Assembly (NCBI GenBank): GCA_022565805.1
Contig: JAIULZ010000033.1
Coordinates: forward strand, 1-33,126
DNA from: Balneolales bacterium
GTDB lineage: Bacteria; Bacteroidota; Rhodothermia; Balneolales; Cyclonatronaceae
Length of the DNA: 33,126 nucleotides
Direction of reading: 5' to 3'
Numbering within the stretch: the stretch's first letter is position 1; each line of letters starts with the position of its first letter. The position numbers and the translations under genes are program-made. The notes beneath the pieces are model-generated. The model was not told the DNA's origin. It saw nothing but the letters and a program-made list of their open reading frames with translations, and searched no databases. Below, one piece after another: positions 27,354 through 33,126 of the stretch.

Positions 27354-28664
27354 ATGTCTTTTTTTCGCATTTGTTTTCTTTTGCTTTTTGGAGTTTTCGT
27401 GGGCTGTGCTCAGGCTCAGAATCTGCAGGGTGATGCTCCTTTTTACGACCCTGTTGGCCTTTATTTAACCTGGCAGGAAGATCCGACCAGCAGCATGAGC
27501 ATAGACTGGCACGTTCTGGAAGATGAGCTTAATCGCAATACGCTTCAATACAGAGAACTCGGAGGTAGCTGGAGCAGTGAGATTGAGGCCGATGCAATAG
27601 ACTTTCCCTTTTCCCGGCGAACCATCCATCGGGTAAACCTGACCGGACTGGAGCCCGCCACCATTTATGAGTTTCGTTTTGGCGAAAGTTCAAAGGTCTA
27701 CAATTTCAGAACTATGCCGGCCGATTTATCTACTCCCGTGCGAGTTGCCGTTGGTGGCGACACCATGCACAGGCAGCGATGGATGGAAAAAACGGCACGT
27801 CAGGCCATGAAATACGATCTGGATTTTGTGTTTATTCTGGGTGATTTAGCCTATGCAGACGGTTTGCCGCCCGAAAGACAGCGTCATCGCGATACTCAAA
27901 CGCCGCGGGTCGAAAATCAGTGGTACAGTTTTTTTGAAGCCTATAAAAACACTCTCATCACAGAAGACTACCGCGTAATTCCGATGGTTGTAACCATTGG
28001 AAACCACGAAGTAAGGGGCGGCTACTATTTTCGCGACGACCGCAGACCAGATGATCCACCGTACAGCGACACCGATGAATGGAAACAAATCGTTGCACCC
28101 TATTTTTTCAGCTTGTTCGCTACGCCCGGCCTGCCCGGATACGGACTACTGGATTTCGGAGACTACCTCTCTTTAATTCTGCTAGACACCGATCACGTTA
28201 ACCCCATAGAAAATCAAAACGACTGGCTTCGTCAAGTACTTCTGGAAAGATCGCACATTCCGCACGTATTTCCCGGCTACCACGTGCCAGCCTACCCTTC
28301 CGTTCGGGATTACAACGATGATGTTCAGGCCAGAGTAAGGGCAAACTGGGTGCCCATTTTTGAGGAAATGAATGTCGAGGTTGTGTTTGAGGCGCATGAT
28401 CACGCCTACAAACGCACGCATCCCATTCGGGATGGCCGTGTTGCCGCAAATGGAATTGTTTACATAGGTGATGGCGCCTGGGGAACGGTTGAGCGCGAAA
28501 TAGGATCGCGACAATCGCACGAAGCCTGGTACATCGCAGAAGCCGCCGCCAAAAGACACTTCATTCTGATGACACTTCATGGCACGCACCGGCATTTCAA
28601 GATGATTAGCAGTAAAGGTGAAGTGATAGATGAGTATCCGCAGCTGCAAAGCCCAGGACGCTAA
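27354..28664 (+). CDS. Purple-acid-phosphatase-like metallophosphoesterase lipoprotein 2
   Basis: It has 436 residues with a lipoprotein signal ending FVGC (Cys18). The PAP-type fibronectin-like domain (about 28-122; VNLTGLEPATIYEFRFG) is followed by the catalytic domain: VGGDTMHR (Asp136), LGDLAYADG (Asp164 and Tyr167, the GDxxY motif complete), TIGNHEV (Asn217, His218, Glu219), FPGYHVPAYP (His310) and EAHDHAYKR (His348, His350). The motifs are closer to true purple acid phosphatases than in gene 1, apart from AHDH for GHxH. The start is 12 nt after the stop of gene 1, so the two are co-transcribed. They look like an old duplication with divergent specificity; phosphomonoesters or phosphodiesters are the likely substrates. 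Confidence 0.93.
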   Translation: MSFFRICFLLLFGVFVGCAQAQNLQGDAPFYDPVGLYLTWQEDPTSSMSIDWHVLEDELNRNTLQYRELGGSWSSEIEADAIDFPFSRRTIHRVNLTGLEPATIYEFRFGESSKVYNFRTMPADLSTPVRVAVGGDTMHRQRWMEKTARQAMKYDLDFVFILGDLAYADGLPPERQRHRDTQTPRVENQWYSFFEAYKNTLITEDYRVIPMVVTIGNHEVRGGYYFRDDRRPDDPPYSDTDEWKQIVAPYFFSLFATPGLPGYGLLDFGDYLSLILLDTDHVNPIENQNDWLRQVLLERSHIPHVFPGYHVPAYPSVRDYNDDVQARVRANWVPIFEEMNVEVVFEAHDHAYKRTHPIRDGRVAANGIVYIGDGAWGTVEREIGSRQSHEAWYIAEAAAKRHFILMTLHGTHRHFKMISSKGEVIDEYPQLQSPGR

Positions 28665-28703
28665 ATTCATTAGAAATCAACTCAATAAAACACCTACGTG
28701 ATC

Positions 28704-29114
28704 ATGACTATCAGCCGTAAAGACTTTCTAAAAACCGGATCACTTGCCGCTTTGTTTGGAAGCAGCCTGTTCGCATCAAGAACTTCCCTATCGGGGAGAA
28801 AGCCATCAAAAGCTGCAAAAAACGTAATTTTTCTGGTCGTTGATGGAATGAACATCCCGACTTTAAGCATGGCAGACCTGCTTCACTATAAACAAACCGG
28901 GGGACATACGCACTGGGTAGAACTCATTTCGAATCCGGAAGCAACCGGCGGATGGATGGAAACAAGTCCGCTAAATGCGGTGGTAACAGACTCGGCAGCG
29001 GCGGCTTCGGCTTTTGGATCCGGGCATAAAGTAAACGTACGCTCGCTGAATATTAGCCCGTCTGGTGAGCATCACAAGCCAATTCTAGTAACCGCAAAAG
29101 AAGCCGGAAGATAA
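28704..29114 (+). pseudogene. Alkaline phosphatase, 3'-truncated
   Basis: Only the first 136 residues of a roughly 450-550 residue enzyme remain. The start is the ATG at 28704 (a GTG two codons earlier is less likely). A Tat-type signal, TISRKDFLKTGSLAALFG, precedes NVIFLVVDGMNIPTLSMAD (metal-binding Asp47) and VVTDSAAAASAFGSGHKVN, whose Ser97 matches the catalytic serine. The frame ends at AKEAGR and TAA, exactly where intact members continue with a block like ATGLVTTTRVTHATPA. The remaining metal ligands are therefore missing and the product cannot be active. It lies 39 nt after the second phosphoesterase, so an intact gene would have completed a phosphatase operon. The frame just after the stop (DDAANLTKKSPTLGKKLQ) faintly recalls a sulfatase C-terminus; this is a weak guess. 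Confidence 0.88.
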
Positions 29115-29133
29115 CCGGACGATGCAGCTAATC

Positions 29134-29526
29134 TCACCAAGAAAAGCCCAACACTGGGCAAAAAGCTACAAAGACAGAGCCTGTTTTTTGCGGAGGCAGG
29201 GGCAGGCTTGTGTTGAACACCACGCTCTCCAACGTGCTGTTTTCAAATGCATAAATGAGGTTATCTGTGTAGCTCCACAATGTGTCCCATTCATGAATGA
29301 GCGGATAAACGAGCGATACGTTAGTCACGTCTGCCATGGCGTTTAAAAGGCTCTCCTTATCTGCAAGATTCCCGACAACGGTTTCAATCTGATTCTTCTT
29401 AAACCACGTGGCATCATCGGTTTCTGTGAGTAGCGCCTTCACTTTAATACCATTCTCAGCAAGCAACATCACAACTGATCCGCCCTGTGCACCTGTGGCG
29501 CCGGTAACCAAAGCTTTTCTTTCCAT
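29134..29526 (-). pseudogene. NmrA-type NAD(P)-binding reductase, 3'-truncated
   Basis: The frame has 130 codons, less than half of the usual 280-300 of NmrA-like proteins. The N-terminal Rossmann motif is intact: ALVTGATGAQGGSVVMLLAENG (residues 5-26), and FNTSLPLPPQKTG (about 104-116) matches the family. The last 14 residues after it look unrelated. The gene faces the truncated alkaline phosphatase tail to tail and is divergent from an HxlR-type regulator at 29654, the usual arrangement for such reductases. It lacks the substrate domain and is probably not functional. Confidence 0.8.
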
Positions 29527-29601
29527 TTCTATTCTGTTTTAAATTATAGTTTTTATTTCGTGGAGAAAAGTTAGGTATATCCGCTACACAATATATATCA
29601 C

Positions 29602-29633
29602 TATCCCAAAGTATACCAGTATACTTTGGGATA
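29602..29633. promoter_or_regulatory. Perfect 15-bp inverted repeat, probable HxlR operator
   Basis: TATCCCAAAGTATAC (29602-29616) and its exact reverse complement GTATACTTTGGGATA (29619-29633) are separated by CA. The site lies between two divergent starts: 75 nt from the NmrA-like ATG (29526) and 20 nt before the HxlR-like ATG (29654). HxlR/DUF24 regulators usually bind such palindromes in the shared promoter region. The inner half-sites TATAC and GTATA occur again at 30872-30884 before the second HxlR gene. Confidence 0.8.
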
Positions 29634-29653
29634 GCACTTGTAAAACAACTCTT

Positions 29654-29995
29654 ATGGAATCTTCAAAAGAATGCCGCGATTTTATACGTCCGGTCAGGGA
29701 CGTTCTGGATATTATTAATGGGAAATGGAAATTGCCCATACTGGTAGCGCTATCATTTGGAAATAAGCGCTTTAAAGAGCTGGAAAGGGATGTGGAAGGA
29801 ATTACGCCCAGAATGCTTTCAAAAGAACTCAGAGATCTGGAAATGAACAAGCTGGTAATCCGCACGGTTTAAGATACGGTACCGGTTACGGTAGAGTACA
29901 GCCTGTCAGAATATGGCAAAACCCTGGATGACGTAATTGTGCCGCTTCGCGAATGGGGTAAAAAGCACCGGGATAAAATATTTGATAAAGGGTGA
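29654..29995 (+). pseudogene. HxlR-family regulator with premature stop codon
   Basis: The first 72 codons encode a normal winged-helix HxlR start: DFIRPVRDVLDIINGKWKLP, then ITPRMLSKELRDLEMNKLVIRTV. Codon 73 is TAA (29870-29872). The same frame then continues perfectly as DTVPVTVEYSLSEYGKTL to a TGA at 29993-29995, 113 codons in all, which is the family length. Intact relatives have Tyr at the broken position (RTVYDTVPV), so a single TAT or TAC to TAA change explains it. The cysteine just before P-[VI]-R, used by DUF24 members as a redox sensor, is replaced by Arg; Cys7 lies five residues earlier. The DNA-binding helices remain in the truncated form, so residual binding is possible. Confidence 0.88.
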
Positions 29996-30196
29996 TGTGG
30001 GGATATTTTGAAGACCGGAGACTGAAGGTTGTGGATTTAATTTCTGGGCTCAGAAAAGTCTGTGAAATCAGTTAATCCATGTCATCCGTCATCCAAAATG
30101 GGTTTGGAATTCTTCAGTCCTTGTCCTCGGTCAACCGTCTGCACCCCGCACTGCAAATACAACTGCGAAAGTTGAAAAGTTATAAGAATATGACTG
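29996..30196. other. Gene-free spacer with inverted micro-repeats
   Basis: GAAGACCGGAGACTGAAG (30010-30027) and CTTCAGTCCTTGTCCTCGGTC (30112-30132) are partial inverted repeats about 85 nt apart, built from the CTTCGGTC-like word also seen at 7347-7364, 7609-7637 and 32911-32935. No reading frame is evident. It may act as a terminator between the HxlR remnant and the convergent AhpD-like gene, but no clean T run follows. Confidence 0.5.
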
Positions 30197-30820
30197 TTAC
30201 ATCGGACTTTTCCGCACTTTATTAAATATATTCCGCACAACTTTGAAGCTATTCCATTCCCTCACTTTAAAGGCTGAGTCAAGCTCCGTATGAAAAACGT
30301 GATTGGTGTAGTTGCTGATGGTTTTTATGGATATGGCAAGGATAATATCCAGAATGTGTTTTTCATTATAGCCATTATCAAAAAAGTGCTTCACATCCTC
30401 ATCATCCGGATTACCCCTCTTATTCACCATAATTGACGTGAACGCTGCCAAACTTTTCAGTTTTGGATCGTCAATTTCTGTTCCGTTTCTGATTGCATCA
30501 GTTACACTTGGCGGCACCTTGGAAACCATGTCTGCAACAAGGCTGTGCGCTGCCATACAGTAACTGCAACCGTTTTCAACACTGATGGTCAAAAACACGA
30601 CTTCTTGCTCAGATGGACTAAAATTGCTGTTTTCCCGAAAATCTTTATACCCGGACATATAGCTTTTAAGCAAAATGGGGCTGTTCGCTATGGCTTTGTA
30701 CATGTTGGGAACCATCTTGTTCTCTTTTTTCGCAGTAGTCAATAATTCTTTTTGTAAACCAGTTGCGCTATCCGGCTTAACCAGCGGCATTTGCATTTTA
30801 TAGGTCAATTCATTGCTCAT
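30197..30820 (-). CDS. Carboxymuconolactone decarboxylase-family (AhpD-like) protein
   Basis: The product has 207 residues, all-helical in appearance, no signal peptide, so cytoplasmic. The redox motif ENGCSYCMAAHS (82-93; Glu82, Cys85, Cys88, His92) is the complete ExxCxxCxxxH site of AhpD-type alkylhydroperoxidases, which reduce peroxides or pass electrons to peroxiredoxins. The helix around FLTISVENG and AIRNG is also typical. It is divergent from an HxlR regulator (start 30902) with an 81-nt intergenic region, so it is the likely target of that regulator and would be induced by reactive electrophiles or peroxides. Confidence 0.9.
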   Translation of the reverse strand: MSNELTYKMQMPLVKPDSATGLQKELLTTAKKENKMVPNMYKAIANSPILLKSYMSGYKDFRENSNFSPSEQEVVFLTISVENGCSYCMAAHSLVADMVSKVPPSVTDAIRNGTEIDDPKLKSLAAFTSIMVNKRGNPDDEDVKHFFDNGYNEKHILDIILAISIKTISNYTNHVFHTELDSAFKVREWNSFKVVRNIFNKVRKSPM

Positions 30821-30871
30821 AATATTCTTTTTTTAGAAATTTAGTATCTTATGTGTTGCTAATATAAAATG

Positions 30872-30884
30872 TATACTTGGTATA
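30872..30884. promoter_or_regulatory. Inverted repeat TATAC-TTG-GTATA, candidate HxlR operator
   Basis: TATAC (30872-30876) and GTATA (30880-30884) are inverted half-sites around TTG, 17 nt before the HxlR start at 30902 and 51 nt before the divergent AhpD-like start at 30820. The same half-sites with a 2-nt spacer form the centre of the perfect palindrome at 29602-29633. The position in a divergent promoter supports an operator; the shortness of the site leaves doubt. Confidence 0.55.
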
Positions 30885-30901
30885 AAAAATAACTTACCGC
30901 A

Positions 30902-31357
30902 ATGAAACGAAGTAACCCTAATGATACTGTTGATGAGCCGCAGTCAGTTATGGATAAAAAAAAGATGGAAAAAATTTTCTCGAATATTGATTTGGAGAAT
31001 CCACCTGCCATTTGCCCTATCAGAGACGTGTTGGCCAAAGCTTTAGATAAGTGGTCCATTCTGATTATTGTGATGCTGGGCTATTATGATGTGCTTCGTT
31101 TTGGGGACTTAAAAAAGAAAATCAAGGGAATATCACCAAAGATGCTGTCCATCAGTTTAAAGCATCTGGAGCAGGACGGGTTTTTAATCAGAACGGTTTT
31201 TCCGGAAGTGCCGCTTAGGGTCGAATACCACCTGACCGATCAGGGAAGGAGTTTCTGCAATAAAATATTAGACTTATCCGAATGGATAAATGAATACTTT
31301 CCGGAAATCGTGAAGCGAAGATATAAGGTTGATGAGATTATGAAGGGTGAAGCGTAG
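30902..31357 (+). CDS. HxlR/DUF24-family transcriptional regulator 2
   Basis: The 151-residue winged-helix protein has an unusual N-terminal extension of about 35 residues before the domain. The conserved redox-type cysteine is present: Cys38 in AICPIRDVLAKALDKWSILI. The recognition region is ISPKMLSISLKHLEQDGFL, followed by RVEYHLTDQGRSF, the wing. Members of this family sense quinones, aldehydes or peroxides through that cysteine and control adjacent redox genes. The likely target is the divergent AhpD-like gene. The start ATG follows ACCGCA with little Shine-Dalgarno signal. Confidence 0.92.
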   Translation: MKRSNPNDTVDEPQSVMDKKKMEKIFSNIDLENPPAICPIRDVLAKALDKWSILIIVMLGYYDVLRFGDLKKKIKGISPKMLSISLKHLEQDGFLIRTVFPEVPLRVEYHLTDQGRSFCNKILDLSEWINEYFPEIVKRRYKVDEIMKGEA

Positions 31358-31454
31358 ACTAAAAAAAAACACCGGTAAACACCCAAATTAGTAATTGATG
31401 TGCATCTGTTCATTCAGAACCAATTCAAACCGAACTCTACAAATTCTGTTCTGT

Positions 31455-31685
31455 CTATCTGTAAAGAGTATGTTCGCCGTTGCTTTTGGTAAAATAGGCT
31501 CGCAGCATTCCCTCCTGCACGAAACCCATCACCCTCGAAAATTCGCCGCTTTTGGCAAACTGATAGCCTTTCTCAAATCTTGCTTCTGTAAATATCGAAA
31601 GAAACGCCTCCTGAGTAGCTTTGTCAAAACTTAACTGTTCGGCTAATATCTGTCTAAACATTGTATGGCTGATAAAATGATTCAC
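31455..31685 (-). pseudogene. Crp/Fnr-type regulator, N-terminal fragment
   Basis: The 76 codons match the first part of the cyclic-nucleotide-binding domain of Bacteroidota Crp/Fnr-like regulators: EKGYQFAKSGEFSRVMGFVQ and GMLRAYF, with TLY near the end where intact members read TLYF. The remaining two thirds (phosphate-binding cassette and helix-turn-helix) are missing, and the frame stops directly after HTLYR. The ATG overlaps the stop of the third HxlR gene (ATGA at 31682-31685), so the two would be translationally coupled. This is most likely a decayed gene. Confidence 0.72.
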
Positions 31686-32011
31686 TGTTGTTCATAGAGC
31701 ACGGCGAAATTAACCATCTCTTTAATCACGGGCTTAATATTTTTTCCCTTTTCTGTAATCAAATAGCCAACTCTTGGCGGTATCTCACCATAATTTTTTC
31801 TGATTACGAGTTTGCTCTCAACTAATGTTTTAAGCTCCTGAATAAGCATTTTTTCACTGATATCGGGAATCAGTACTTTCAGCTCACTTAGCCTTAATTC
31901 ATCATTATCAAGAAGCTGCTGCAGGATTATGAGCTTCCACTTCCCGCCAATCATTTCTAATGTTGTTCTGACCGGGCATCTTGCAGTTACGTATATCTTA
32001 CTTTTCTTCAT
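31682..32011 (-). CDS. HxlR/DUF24-family transcriptional regulator 3
   Basis: From the ATG at 32011 (MKKSKIYVTARC) the product has 109 residues, the usual family length. The open frame extends upstream to 32245, but that part is antisense to the reductase gene and lacks family sequence. The redox-type Cys12 lies in ARCPVRTTLEMIGGKWKLII, followed by SEKMLIQELKTLVESKLVIR (recognition and turn) and PPRVGYLITEKGK (wing). It is divergent from the NAD(P)-binding reductase at 32103, 91 nt apart, and likely controls it. The third such pair in 3 kb. Confidence 0.92.
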   Translation of the reverse strand: MKKSKIYVTARCPVRTTLEMIGGKWKLIILQQLLDNDELRLSELKVLIPDISEKMLIQELKTLVESKLVIRKNYGEIPPRVGYLITEKGKNIKPVIKEMVNFAVLYEQQ

Positions 32012-32102
32012 ACACACAAAAAGGTTAGTACTACTCTTATAGTTTGTTATGGGTAATATAGCTAATATTGAACATTCCCTAACTAAACTTAATGGAGATA
32101 CA

Positions 32103-32738
32103 ATGAAAAAAATAGCCCTATTTGGTGCCACTGGGCAAACCGGAAAACTTTTTCTCAAGATTGCTTTGGAGAAAGGTAATGCTGTCAATGCATTGGTGAG
32201 AAATCCGGAAAAAGTTGAGCTTAAGCATCCGAAATTAAACATCATAAAGGGTGATGTCCTAGATTCGGGGGATGTTGATCAAACAACAGAGGGCTGCGAA
32301 ATAGTTGTTAGTCTTTTCGGGCACGTAAAAGGTTCACCGAAATGGCTTCAAACCAACGGAACCAGAAATATCGTCGAGGCGATGAAAAAGTCAAATACGG
32401 ATAAAATCATTTCTTTATCTGGTGGCGGACTTCCTTATCCGGAAAAAGATCAGCCGAAGTTTGCAGATAAAATGATTCGGTTTATCATGAAAGTTGCGGT
32501 GCCAAAAATACTAAATGATGCCATTGAACATCATAAGGTGCTTTCAGAAAGTGGACTCGTGTGGTCGATTGTGCGCGCGCCGAGACTTACCAATGATGCC
32601 CCAAAAGGGAAGTACCGAGTAGGCTGGGTAGGAGTAAATGCCAGTACTAAAATTGCCCGGGCAGATTTAGCAGCCTTTATTTTGAAACAAGTGGAAGACG
32701 AACAATTTCATTTCCAAATGCCCTTTGTAAGCTACTGA
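32103..32738 (+). CDS. NAD(P)-binding reductase, NmrA/BVR-B-like (atypical SDR)
   Basis: The 211-residue product starts with a Rossmann motif, KKIALFGATGQTGKLFLKIAL (residues 2-22, GATGxTG). Further family blocks are ALVRNPEK (about 33-40), IKGDVLD (about 50-56), ISLSGGG and VRAPRL. The ATG at 32103 is preceded by GGAG (32094-32097), which supports it over the upstream ATG at 32049. A cytoplasmic role in reducing quinones or related electrophiles is plausible for the family, but the substrate is unknown. It is divergent from HxlR regulator 3, its likely controller. Confidence 0.92.
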   Translation: MKKIALFGATGQTGKLFLKIALEKGNAVNALVRNPEKVELKHPKLNIIKGDVLDSGDVDQTTEGCEIVVSLFGHVKGSPKWLQTNGTRNIVEAMKKSNTDKIISLSGGGLPYPEKDQPKFADKMIRFIMKVAVPKILNDAIEHHKVLSESGLVWSIVRAPRLTNDAPKGKYRVGWVGVNASTKIARADLAAFILKQVEDEQFHFQMPFVSY

Positions 32739-32782
32739 TACAGGTTCTGGCGAAACACATAGCCGCGTAAAGTAAACACTCC

Positions 32783-32910
32783 TTATTCCATTTTCTTTCG
32801 CCGTAAAATCAGTGCCCCAACAAAAAACACAATCCCCAAAGCGATTCCCGCATAGATAGCTTTTCACCCGGGGCTCGGTTTCGAGGAATTTATCTGTTCC
32901 CAAATAGTAC
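32783..32910 (-). pseudogene. Remnant of a C-terminal membrane anchor with in-frame stop
   Basis: On the minus strand, the 26 residues starting KAIYAGIALGIVFFVGALIL end with RRKKME and a stop at 32783-32785: a transmembrane helix followed by a positively charged tail. The frame is interrupted by TGA at 32864-32866. The preceding codons still read QINSSKPSPG, which could be the linker before the anchor. The rest of the protein is gone. I do not recognise the family. Confidence 0.5.
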
Positions 32911-33010
32911 CTTCGGTCTTCTGTCCTCGGTCTTTAGGTCAATGACAATGGATCGGTAATTCATAATTTGAGACCCTCTCTGGCCTTGCGAGAAAATGGC
33001 GTTAAGAACC

Positions 33011-33115
33011 GAAGCGGAATGGAGCGTTAAAAATAAAAACTCTCCGCTGATAGATTTTTCAAATTGCTGTGAGAGCTGCGGAGCTTTTGTTTTTATTTAG
33101 CGGAATGCAGCGGAG
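33011..33115. repeat. Inverted and direct repeats at the window edge
   Basis: Direct copies AGCGGAATGGAGCG (33013-33026) and AGCGGAATGCAGCGG (33099-33113) flank an inverted pair: AAATAAAAAC and CTCCGC on the left against GCGGAG (33079-33084) and GTTTTTATTT (33089-33098) on the right. CTCCGCTG (33042-33049) also pairs with CAGCGGAG (33108-33115). The whole could fold into one long stem or mark the ends of a small mobile or recombination site; the window stops 11 nt later. Confidence 0.55.
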
Positions 33116-33126
33116 GTTTAGCCATT

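Noticed and set aside
28182-28670. 162-codon minus-strand frame over phosphoesterase 2
   Set aside because: Antisense shadow without recognisable features; the plus strand carries all catalytic motifs.
32012-32245. Longer start for HxlR regulator 3
   Set aside because: The extra 78 codons are antisense to the reductase gene and lack family sequence.
29134-33126. Integron cassette array
   Set aside because: No integrase or regularly spaced attC sites are visible and the genes form divergent regulator pairs, which is not cassette-like; only the edge repeats remain unexplained.

Overview
The window looks like chromosomal DNA from a Balneolota/Rhodothermota-type relative of the Bacteroidota. 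The evidence is: several TonB-dependent receptors, one with an N-terminal carboxypeptidase-regulatory-like domain; many lipoproteins with short lipoboxes; weak Shine-Dalgarno signals; and three large exported proteins ending in the same roughly 85-residue type A type IX secretion (T9SS) sorting domain, with [10 protein letters not shown] near its start and SGMYLYR or a variant near its end. The assignment rests on protein style only.

Region 1 (about 1-5370, minus strand) is a vitamin B12 unit. A cobalamin riboswitch (5078-5365) precedes a BtuB-like receptor, a BtuG-like beta-propeller carrying a T9SS sorting domain where Bacteroides uses a lipoprotein anchor, and CobT, which activates the lower ligand. 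The layout suggests capture, import and remodelling of corrinoids.

Region 2 (about 5450-7800) holds one beta-propeller lipoprotein gene bracketed by pairs of a dispersed palindromic repeat. Five copies are visible in the window, one of them inverted beside cobT. A short tandem repeat and a clear terminator follow.

Region 3 (7835-25606, minus strand) contains a subtilisin-like protease with a T9SS tail, then a tightly packed six-gene set read from 23138 to 12053: three related TonB-dependent receptors separated by 4-nt gaps, an RCC1-repeat lipoprotein, a PQQ-type propeller lipoprotein and a glycerophosphodiester phosphodiesterase lipoprotein. Upstream, behind its own terminator, is a plant-type leucine-rich-repeat protein with a T9SS tail.

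Region 4 (26004-29114, plus strand) has two purple-acid-phosphatase-like lipoproteins and a truncated alkaline phosphatase. Together with the phosphodiesterase of region 3, this suggests surface scavenging of organic phosphate, possibly served by the three receptors.

Region 5 (29112-33126) is more AT-rich and partly decayed. Three HxlR-family regulators lie in 2.4 kb, each divergent from a redox-type gene: a truncated NmrA-like gene, an AhpD-like gene and an intact NAD(P)-binding reductase. The first regulator carries a premature stop. A truncated Crp/Fnr-type regulator, a membrane-anchor remnant and unexplained inverted repeats complete the region. I found no tRNA, rRNA, CRISPR array or recognisable transposase.
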